A DNA stretch of 5,291 nt, taken from NCBI GenBank assembly GCA_030152625.1, contig JASLJD010000029.1:1-5291 (forward strand), read 5' to 3'. Within the stretch, counting starts at the first letter, position 1. Each line of letters begins with the position of its first letter. The position numbers and the translations under genes are program-made. This document shows positions 1 to 4,770 of the stretch, piece after piece. The notes under the pieces are model-generated. The model did not search any database. It saw only the letters and a list, made by a program, of their open reading frames with translations, and was not told the DNA's origin. The DNA comes from Erysipelothrix sp. Its GTDB lineage: Bacteria > Bacillota_I > Bacilli_A > Erysipelotrichales > Erysipelotrichaceae.

Positions 1-351
1 ATCCGTGACCGTTACAATGATATTGATAATTCCGCAAATAAAAACCAATGCAAGTGCCTCATAGGCTGTATAACCATGATAAATGACAACTGTATAAGCG
101 AAAAAAGCGTTTAAGCCCATTCCTGGTGCTTGCGCATAAGGCAAGTTCGCATACAATCCCATTATCAAGGTTCCGACCACTGCTGCAAGTATTGTAGCAA
201 TGTACACCCCATTTTTTGGCAAGCCTGCATCGGCTAAAATGTCTGGATTAACAAATAAAATGTAAGCCATGGTAAAGAAAGTTGTCATTCCTGCTAAAAC
301 TTCCGTTCCCACAGTTGTATTGTATTCATCTAACTTAAAGAATTTTTTCAT
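1..351 (-). CDS. pbuG: NCS2-family purine (guanine/hypoxanthine) permease, N-terminal part
   Basis: The first 117 codons of an inner-membrane purine-base importer are visible; the gene runs off the left edge of the window. The translation starts MKKFFKLDEYNT and contains the two hallmark stretches of the AzgA/PbuG/PbuO branch of the NCS2 (nucleobase:cation symporter 2) family: AGMTTFFTMAYILFVNP at residues 20-36 and QAPGMGLNAFFAYTVV at 74-89. Hydrophobic segments lie at about 20-35, 49-68, 81-92 and 98-115. Family members have roughly 430-480 residues, so most of the protein is missing here. The ATG at 349-351 is preceded by AGGAG (359-363) with a 7-nt spacer. The leader holds a guanine-class riboswitch, which independently supports guanine or hypoxanthine as substrate. 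The symbol is by homology only; the paralogue PbuO or another NCS2 purine carrier cannot be excluded from this fragment. Confidence 0.9.
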   Translation of the reverse strand, partial: MKKFFKLDEYNTTVGTEVLAGMTTFFTMAYILFVNPDILADAGLPKNGVYIATILAAVVGTLIMGLYANLPYAQAPGMGLNAFFAYTVVIYHGYTAYEALALVFICGIINIIVTVTD

Positions 352-358
352 ATTCTTT

Positions 359-363
359 CTCCT
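359..363 (-). promoter_or_regulatory. Ribosome binding site of the permease gene
   Basis: AGGAG stands 7 nt before the ATG, inside a longer purine run (GGAGAGGAG, 359-367). The upstream half of this run is the 3' arm of the hairpin described for 363-400, so ribosome access may be controlled by the riboswitch. Confidence 0.75.
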
Positions 364-400
364 CTCCCTGTGTGTTTTACCAAATAAACACCGAGGGAAA
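363..400 (-). promoter_or_regulatory. Shine-Dalgarno-sequestering hairpin (riboswitch expression platform)
   Basis: In the transcript UUUCCCU (400-394) can pair with AGGGAGA (369-363), and inside it GUGUUU (391-386) pairs with AAACAC (377-372) around the loop AUUUGGUA (385-378). A 2x2 internal loop separates the two helices. The lower helix occupies the upstream half of the purine-rich ribosome binding region. No U-tract follows the hairpin, so it does not look like an intrinsic terminator. A competing hairpin, GAAAAC-ACUU-GUUUUC (412-397), would use part of the lower arm and release the Shine-Dalgarno. The pairings are read directly; their function is inferred. Confidence 0.6.
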
Positions 401-409
401 ACAAGTGTT

Positions 410-487
410 TTCACCACGATAGTCAGCTTATTTACGGTAAACTGGTAGATACTACCTGCCCATATTACAGGTATTATATTTGGTAAA
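410..487 (-). promoter_or_regulatory. Purine riboswitch aptamer, guanine class
   Basis: All core elements of the purine aptamer (Rfam Purine family) are present in order. J1/2 is UAAU within UAUAAU. P2 is ACCUGU/GCAGGU with loop AAUAUGG. J2/3 is GUAUCUACC. P3 is CAGUUUA/UAAGCUG with the invariant loop CCGUAAA. J3/1 is GACUAU. The loop-loop G-C pairs (GG of L2 with CC of L3) are conserved. The ligand-reading base in GACUAU is C, as in xpt-type guanine/hypoxanthine switches; adenine switches have U there. The flipped-out position 48 (xpt numbering) is A rather than U, a base that tolerates change. P1 is a 3-bp inner helix (AUA/UAU), an asymmetric A/CG internal loop, and a 7-bp outer helix UUUACCA/UGGUGAA with one G-U pair. 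The aptamer sits between the promoter and an NCS2 purine permease, which matches its expected target. Confidence 0.95.
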
Positions 488-508
488 TAAATTGTGAATA
501 CATGATTT

Positions 509-537
509 AGTATAGGAGCTTTAGCTTAACTTGTCAA
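509..537 (-). promoter_or_regulatory. Sigma-A promoter of the riboswitch-permease unit
   Basis: The -35 box TTGACA (532-537) is a perfect consensus and the -10 box TATACT (509-514) matches 5 of 6 positions, with an ideal 17-bp spacer. The DNA just upstream is T-rich (CTTCTTTTTCTATT) and could act as an UP-like element. Transcription should start near 502, about 15 nt before the outer P1 strand of the riboswitch. Confidence 0.88.
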
Positions 538-562
538 ATAGAAAAAGAAGCTTTTAAAGATT

Positions 563-588
563 AAAAAAGTTGGCTGAAGCCAACTTTT
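563..588 (-). terminator. Intrinsic terminator after the metal ATPase gene
   Basis: A perfect 10-bp stem AAAAGTTGGC / GCCAACTTTT with a 4-nt loop begins a few bases after the ATPase stop codon. On the minus strand it runs into TTTTTT. The plus strand also has a T-rich tail, so the element is structurally bidirectional, but no plus-strand gene uses it here. It separates the ATPase unit from the permease promoter only about 25 bp further on. Confidence 0.9.
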
Positions 589-593
589 ATTTA

Positions 594-2441
594 TTATTCT
601 CGATGAGATCTTAGAAGTCTTAAACTATTTAAAATAACAAGAATCGTACTTCCTTCATGACCCACAACACCGATTGGTAAACGAATCTTATCAAAGAATG
701 TTGCGGTAATCAAAAGAACAATCACAGAGAGTGAGAAAACAATGTTTTGAATGATGATTTTACGCAATCTTTGCGATAACTCAATGGCATAGCGAACACT
801 GTCCATATCATCTTGAACTAAAATAACATCCGCAGCTTCCATAGCAATATCCGTTCCGCCACCCATCGCAATACCAATTGAAGCATTCGCCAACGCTGGC
901 GCATCGTTAATACCATCTCCAACCATCACGACCGTTTCAAATTCTTCTTCTAAATCACGAATGATTTCGGCTTTTTCATCCGGTAAAGCTTCTGAAATAA
1001 TACGACGAACACCGATTTGTTCTCCAATATTACGAGCTGTTTCGTCATTATCACCTGTGATCATGATGGTTTCAATACCGTTGTCATTCAACCATGCAAC
1101 AACATCTTTACTGTCTTCACGAATAACATCAATCAAGCCCATCACACCAACATGTTTATCATCTTTTTGAATGTAAACAATACTCTTACCTTCATTAGCC
1201 CATTTTTCAGCCAAGTTAACAAGTTCTTCATCCACAACGGATAAGTGTTCCAATTTACCCACACGATATTTCGCATCATGATAAGTTCCTAAAACACCAT
1301 AACCTGCTTTCTCTTCGACATTATCTGCCAGAGGGGTGTCTTTTAAATTGAATTGTTCATAAAGACCTTTGTTTATTGCACTTGCAAGAGGATGTGAAGA
1401 ATGTTGTTCAATCGCAATAACTGCTTTCGCAATTTCCTTCTCGTCTTCTTCTGTAAAGTAATAGTCTGTCAATTCGGGGACACCGCGTGTTAAGGTTCCT
1501 GTTTTATCAAAAGCAATTGCCTTTGCGTCCATCATGTTTTCAAAATGCACGCCACCCTTAACCAAAATACCTCTTTTCGCACCATTAGAAATAGCTGAGA
1601 GAGTCGCAGGTGTCACCGAAGCAACTAAGGCACATGGTGATGCAACAACAAGTAAGATCATCCCACGATAAAAGGCCTCTTGAAAACTTTCATTAAGGAA
1701 AACGATTGGAAAAATAATCACGATTGCAACCGCAACAATAACACCTAAAGCATATTTGTTTTCTAAATTATCAATAAAACGTGCTGTCTTTGATGGATAG
1801 TTCTGCGCATCATCGACCATTTGGATGATTTTATGAATCAATGTTTCACTTACATCCGAAGTAACTTCAAGTGTAATCGGATTCGAGATATTCAATGTTC
1901 CCCCAAAAACTTGATCTGCCACAGTCTTTTCGACAGGAAGTGATTCCCCTGTAATTGCCGCTTCCTCAATACTGCTTGTACCTTGAACAATTTTCGCGTC
2001 AATTGGAATCGTCTCACCCACCGCAACAATCACACGGTCGCCAACTTTCAAGTCATCAACATCGACACGCTTTGTTTGTCCATTGTCCAAAAGCATGTTG
2101 GCTTCAGTTGGCTGAAGCTCCATGAGAGAACGAATTTCCCGTTTACTGCGATCTAAGGTCATATCTTCTAGATTACCAGAAAGCGAGAAGATAAAAATAA
2201 GAACGGCACCTTCCATATAATGACCGATAAGCGAGGCACCGATCGCTGACAGAATCATAAGAAGTTCAACATTAAAATGCTTATTCTCAATAGAATCAAG
2301 TAAACCTTCTTTCGCTTCATCAAAGCCACCAATAATAATAGCTAGAATAAGAAAGATTGGTTTTCCTGTAAAATGACCAATTAAAATCAAAATACCACTG
2401 ATAATGGTTTCTCTAAAAACCTTTAAATTTTCTGTATGCAT
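594..2441 (-). CDS. pfeT: P1B-4-type metal-exporting ATPase (PfeT/FrvA/ZosA group), probable Fe(II) efflux
   Basis: This 615-residue integral membrane pump should use ATP to export a divalent metal from the cytoplasm. Visible motifs are: actuator TGES at 164-167; the membrane metal-site motif SPC at 268-270 (not CPC or CPH); phosphorylation site DKTGT at 312-316; the P1B-specific HP dipeptide at 350-351; hinge TGDN at 462-465 and GDGIND at 508-513; and HEGST at 595-599 in the last membrane segment. SPC together with HEGST defines the P1B-4 class, whose Bacillota members PfeT (ZosA/YkvW) and FrvA export Fe(II). There is no N-terminal CxxC metal-binding domain, as usual for this class; the length agrees with about 630 residues for relatives. 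The ATG follows AGGAGG (2447-2452) by 5 nt. The promoter carries a perfect Fur box, which supports iron as the physiological signal. Co(II) or Zn(II) transport cannot be excluded from sequence. The catalytic set is complete, so it should be active. Confidence 0.93.
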   Translation of the reverse strand: MHTENLKVFRETIISGILILIGHFTGKPIFLILAIIIGGFDEAKEGLLDSIENKHFNVELLMILSAIGASLIGHYMEGAVLIFIFSLSGNLEDMTLDRSKREIRSLMELQPTEANMLLDNGQTKRVDVDDLKVGDRVIVAVGETIPIDAKIVQGTSSIEEAAITGESLPVEKTVADQVFGGTLNISNPITLEVTSDVSETLIHKIIQMVDDAQNYPSKTARFIDNLENKYALGVIVAVAIVIIFPIVFLNESFQEAFYRGMILLVVASPCALVASVTPATLSAISNGAKRGILVKGGVHFENMMDAKAIAFDKTGTLTRGVPELTDYYFTEEDEKEIAKAVIAIEQHSSHPLASAINKGLYEQFNLKDTPLADNVEEKAGYGVLGTYHDAKYRVGKLEHLSVVDEELVNLAEKWANEGKSIVYIQKDDKHVGVMGLIDVIREDSKDVVAWLNDNGIETIMITGDNDETARNIGEQIGVRRIISEALPDEKAEIIRDLEEEFETVVMVGDGINDAPALANASIGIAMGGGTDIAMEAADVILVQDDMDSVRYAIELSQRLRKIIIQNIVFSLSVIVLLITATFFDKIRLPIGVVGHEGSTILVILNSLRLLRSHRE

Positions 2442-2462
2442 AAAAACCTCCTAAGTACCCTA

Positions 2463-2483
2463 AAATGATAATGATTATCATTT
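2463..2483. promoter_or_regulatory. Fur box (perfect 7-1-7 operator)
   Basis: The core TGATAATGATTATCA (2466-2480) is an exact match to the Bacillus 7-1-7 Fur consensus TGATAATNATTATCA. The symmetry extends three bases on each side, giving two 10-bp arms around a central G. PerR boxes (TTATAATNATTATAA) differ at the second and sixth outer positions from this site, so Fur is favoured. The box lies between the predicted -10 (2494-2499) and the ATPase ribosome binding site, at about +4 to +24, a position where a bound repressor would block transcription start or early elongation. Confidence 0.88.
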
Positions 2484-2488
2484 CCACA

Positions 2489-2503
2489 GTGTTATTATAA
2501 CAC
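2489..2503. promoter_or_regulatory. Second 7-1-7 palindrome over the ATPase -10 box, regulator unknown
   Basis: GTGTTAT-T-ATAACAC is a perfect palindrome with 7-bp arms and a 1-bp centre, the same geometry as the adjacent Fur box, with centres 23 bp apart (2473 and 2496). It covers the -10 box. Its bases agree poorly with the Fur consensus and only partly with PerR, so the protein that would bind it is not identified. Part of the symmetry comes from the TATAAT box itself. Confidence 0.55.
2494..2502 (-). promoter_or_regulatory. Extended -10 promoter of the metal ATPase gene
   Basis: The minus strand reads TGTTATAAT, a perfect TATAAT (2494-2499) with the TGn extension. About 17 bp upstream only a poor -35 candidate (TAGCAA, 3 of 6) is present, typical of extended -10 promoters or of promoters that need help. 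Transcription would start near 2487 and give a leader of about 46 nt containing the Fur box sequence. The preceding gene stops only about 37 bp upstream and I see no terminator between, so some read-through into the ATPase is possible. Confidence 0.75.
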
Positions 2504-2536
2504 AGTTACGGGCACTTGCTAGCGCTATGCACACAA

Positions 2537-3865
2537 TTATTGATAATACTCTTCTAAAGTAATACCTCTTTCATAAATATCATGCGCTAAATCTTTGCCA
2601 ACATAGCGGATATGCCATGCTTCCGGCATATAACCAGTAATGTGTTCTTTGCCTTCTGGATATCGTAATATGAAGCCAAAACGATGCGCATTCGCATGAA
2701 GCCACTTCGCTTCCTCCGTTTGTCCAAAGTTCCACATATCACGATTTTCACCCACAACATCGATCGCTAAACCTGTTTGATGCTCAGAAGCTCCTGGTTG
2801 CGCTGAAAAACGATTAGCCTTCTCTAAACCATGCTTAGCAACATAATTATCATAAAGATTCTTTTGACTTGAATAAGGTCGGAATGAAGAAGTAATATAC
2901 ACACGTTTGCCTAGTTCTTCTTCAGCTGTATCTGCTAAAAGCATGAAAGCCTCGGCCGCATCCTTTTGTACTCGATAGCCCTTATCAACAGCATATTTGG
3001 CATCCATATAAACCCAATTGGGCTCGAAATCAGAAGCTAAGCGACGCTTACGATTCACCAAAACATCTATATTATGCGCTTCACTGTTAGGAATGATAAC
3101 ATGCTCATCCTTTTTCTCTGGTTTTTCCTTTGCTGGTGGATTGTTCATAGGTTTTTTCTTTGCCGGCTTCTTGCTTGTAGGTTTTTGCGTTGCTGCTGGC
3201 TTGTTCGTAGGCTTTTTCTTTTTTTCTTGAGAATCTTGATTTGAGCTTTCTCTTTTTTCTTCTTTCTTTTGCTTTTTTTTCAAAATAATGTTTTCATCAT
3301 CACAAACACATTTTTCTTCCTTGGGATCCAGTTTTTCCTTTTTACTTTCATCTAAACGGTACTCACCAAAGCGATAACTGAAACGTTTTATTTCTAAATC
3401 TTCAAACTCATCTTCAAAATCCTCAATAACATAACGACCTTCTTTTTTCACTAAAGGCTTTCCTTTATAGATATATTGCTTTTTATCTTGATGCGCCTTT
3501 TTAAGTTCTAAATCCAAATCAAGGCAATGATCTTTTTCTTTAGACAAAGATTCACAGACTTTCACCGACATATTCTCGACGATTGGAATTTCATCCTTTG
3601 CTAATTCTAAATTATATTCTTTAGCCATCGTTTCTTGAAACTCCTTTAAACTTTGACAGTTACCATCGACACAATAAGTCCAAGAAAGGTTTTCTAAAGA
3701 ACGGCTCTCTTCTGTGAGCATCTCCTCAAACTTTTCCACACTCACTGTGTCATAAAGTGGTAATTTGAGTTGTCCTTCCTTTAAATCAAGACTGGCTTCT
3801 TTTTCAAAACCGCATGCAGTTAATATGCCAAGTATTACTGAAAGCATGATTGTTTTTTTTCGCAT
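2537..3865 (-). CDS. Lipoprotein D-alanyl-D-alanine carboxypeptidase, M15B (VanY/LdcB-like)
   Basis: A 442-residue predicted lipoprotein likely trims D-Ala from peptidoglycan stem peptides outside the membrane. It begins MRKKTIMLSVILGILTAC, a signal peptide ending in the lipobox LTAC with lipidated Cys18. Residues about 19-190 are an acidic, lysine-rich region of no recognised family with three close cysteine pairs (65/70, 104/114, 186/188). A very basic linker (about 195-252) contains a 10-residue tandem repeat. The C-terminal domain (about 265-442) has SSFRPYSSQ, the zinc motif SEHQTGLAID (360-369; ligands His362 and Asp369) and EAWH (415-418; catalytic Glu415, ligand His418), so the active site is complete. 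An in-frame extension to a TTG at 3883 (6 more residues) is rejected because the ribosome binding site GGAGGT (3870-3875) would lie inside it and fits the ATG at 3865. Whether it is a D,D- or L,D-carboxypeptidase cannot be told from motifs alone. Confidence 0.92.
   Translation of the reverse strand: MRKKTIMLSVILGILTACGFEKEASLDLKEGQLKLPLYDTVSVEKFEEMLTEESRSLENLSWTYCVDGNCQSLKEFQETMAKEYNLELAKDEIPIVENMSVKVCESLSKEKDHCLDLDLELKKAHQDKKQYIYKGKPLVKKEGRYVIEDFEDEFEDLEIKRFSYRFGEYRLDESKKEKLDPKEEKCVCDDENIILKKKQKKEEKRESSNQDSQEKKKKPTNKPAATQKPTSKKPAKKKPMNNPPAKEKPEKKDEHVIIPNSEAHNIDVLVNRKRRLASDFEPNWVYMDAKYAVDKGYRVQKDAAEAFMLLADTAEEELGKRVYITSSFRPYSSQKNLYDNYVAKHGLEKANRFSAQPGASEHQTGLAIDVVGENRDMWNFGQTEEAKWLHANAHRFGFILRYPEGKEHITGYMPEAWHIRYVGKDLAHDIYERGITLEEYYQ
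3121..3220 (-). repeat. 30-bp tandem repeat encoding the Lys/Pro linker
   Basis: Three 30-bp units follow one another at 3121-3150, 3151-3180 and 3181-3210, with a partial fourth from 3211. I count about 25 of 30 identical bases between units 1 and 3 and about 22 of 30 between units 2 and 3. They encode KPTNKPAATQ, KPTSKKPAKK and KPMNNPPAKE, followed by KPEKK. The unit is an exact multiple of three, so gain or loss of copies would change linker length without a frameshift. Confidence 0.85.
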
Positions 3866-3882
3866 AATGACCTCCATCATCA

Positions 3883-3888
3883 AGTATA
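3883..3888 (-). promoter_or_regulatory. Possible -10 box of the carboxypeptidase gene
   Basis: TATACT lies about 17 bp upstream of the ATG, immediately before the ribosome binding site. No convincing -35 box stands 16-18 bp further upstream (best is TCAAGG). If real, the transcript would start near 3876 with a very short leader, which also excludes the TTG start at 3881-3883. Read-through from the upstream reductase gene is an alternative source of transcript. Confidence 0.35.
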
Positions 3889-3918
3889 GTCTAGGTAAGT
3901 TTTATCCTTGATACAATA

Positions 3919-3944
3919 AGAAAGCCTGCTTTCGCAGACTCTCT
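3919..3944 (-). terminator. Hairpin after the aldo/keto reductase gene, weak terminator
   Basis: Five bases after the reductase stop the transcript can form an 11-bp stem, AGAGAGTCTGC / GCAGGCTTTCT with two G-U pairs, closed by a GAAA (GNRA) tetraloop. The following sequence is only moderately U-rich (TATTGTATC), so termination may be partial and the carboxypeptidase gene may receive read-through. Confidence 0.6.
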
Positions 3945-3949
3945 GCTAC

Positions 3950-4768
3950 TTATTTTTCTAAAACACTCAGTTCATCTGGATTCTTACCAAAGCGATGATC
4001 TTTGTTTAAATCATTGATCGCTTCAATCTCAGATTCTTCCAGTTCGAAATCAAAAACATCGATATTTTCTTTTAAACGATCGACAGATGATGTTTTAGGG
4101 AAAACAATAAAGCCTGTTTGAATCTGCCATCTCAAGACAATTTGACCTGCTGTTTTCCCATATTTTTCCGCCAAATTCAAAATAACTTCCTCATCCAGCA
4201 CTTCACCGCGTGCAATCGGAGACCAAGCCTCTACTTGCATGCCCTTTTCCCTTGATAATTGATGCAAAGCTTCTTGACGAAGATAAGGATGGCGTTCAAA
4301 TTGATTCACCATTGGCCAAACACTGGCCTCATCAAAGATTGCTTCAATATGTTGAGAATGAAAATTGGATAGACCTATTGCCCTCACTTTACCTTCTTCA
4401 TAAAGTTTTTCCATAGCCTTCCATGTCTCAATTGATTTAAGATCAGGCCAATGGATAAGATACAAATCCAAATAGTCTGTTTGTAAACGCTCCAGTGAAC
4501 GTTCCAAAGCGGCGACAACTTCTTCACTTCCTTGTTCATCCTCCCAGCATTTACTGGTGATAAAAAGTTCTTCTCTTGGAACATCGGACTTTTTCAAGGC
4601 TCGACCGATCGCTTCTTCATTTTCATAGAAAGAAGCGGTATCGATATGACGATAGCCCAATTCCAAAGCTTTAGAAACGACTTGTTCCGCTTCTTTGTCA
4701 TAAAGTTTGTACGTACCCAATCCTAAAACAGGAATATTAACACCATTTCTTAAAATTTTATATTCCAT
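3950..4768 (-). CDS. Aldo/keto reductase, NADPH-dependent
   Basis: This 272-residue cytosolic enzyme should fold as the AKR (beta/alpha)8 barrel and reduce aldehydes or ketones with NADPH. Visible in order are GLGTY near the N-terminus (16-20), HIDTASFYENE with catalytic Asp43 and Tyr48, TSKCW with Lys73, and LIHWP with His106, completing the Asp-Tyr-Lys-His tetrad. Further conserved elements are GLSNF (132-136), NQFERHPY (155-162), and the cofactor phosphate motif PKTSSVDRLKEN (224-235). The length fits the AKR5-like group of bacterial 2,5-diketo-D-gluconate/methylglyoxal reductases such as YvgN, but the substrate cannot be read from sequence. The ATG follows AAGGAG (4778-4783) by 9 nt. This ribosome binding site lies in the last codons of the upstream patatin gene, and only 2 nt separate the two genes, so they are probably one operon with coupled translation. 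A hairpin follows the stop codon. Confidence 0.95.
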   Translation of the reverse strand: MEYKILRNGVNIPVLGLGTYKLYDKEAEQVVSKALELGYRHIDTASFYENEEAIGRALKKSDVPREELFITSKCWEDEQGSEEVVAALERSLERLQTDYLDLYLIHWPDLKSIETWKAMEKLYEEGKVRAIGLSNFHSQHIEAIFDEASVWPMVNQFERHPYLRQEALHQLSREKGMQVEAWSPIARGEVLDEEVILNLAEKYGKTAGQIVLRWQIQTGFIVFPKTSSVDRLKENIDVFDFELEESEIEAINDLNKDHRFGKNPDELSVLEK

Positions 4769-4770
4769 CC

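Noticed and set aside
363..400. Reading the platform hairpin as an intrinsic terminator (transcription attenuation).
   Set aside because: No run of U follows it; the sequence after it is the purine-rich ribosome binding site and start codon.
410..487. Adenine or 2'-deoxyguanosine class of purine riboswitch.
   Set aside because: The specificity base in GACUAU is C, not the U of adenine switches, and the core otherwise follows the guanine consensus, with no deoxyguanosine-type changes that I can recognise.
961..1244. Two overlapping plus-strand ORFs inside the ATPase gene.
   Set aside because: They lie opposite a fully conserved coding region, have no convincing start signals and show no recognisable domain.
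594..2441. Zn/Cd exporter of the CadA/ZntA class or a copper pump of the CopA class.
   Set aside because: Those classes carry CPC in the membrane site and usually N-terminal metal-binding domains. This protein has SPC plus HEGST and no such domain.
3121..3220. CRISPR-like array because of 30-bp repeats.
   Set aside because: The units are directly contiguous with no spacers, diverge from one another, and are in frame within a coding region.
3018..3230. Plus-strand 70-codon ORF rich in Phe and Gly with repeated GFFFAG-like units.
   Set aside because: It is the antisense reading of the Lys/Pro repeat linker in the carboxypeptidase gene. It has no ribosome binding site, and its hydrophobic pattern is forced by the AAA/CCN codons on the other strand.
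3866..3883. A TTG start giving six more residues on the carboxypeptidase.
   Set aside because: The GGAGGT ribosome binding site falls within that extension and fits the ATG at 3865. The signal peptide also reads naturally from there.
4210..4726. Short ORFs on both strands within the aldo/keto reductase gene.
   Set aside because: The reductase frame contains all family motifs without interruption; the others are shadows in alternative frames.
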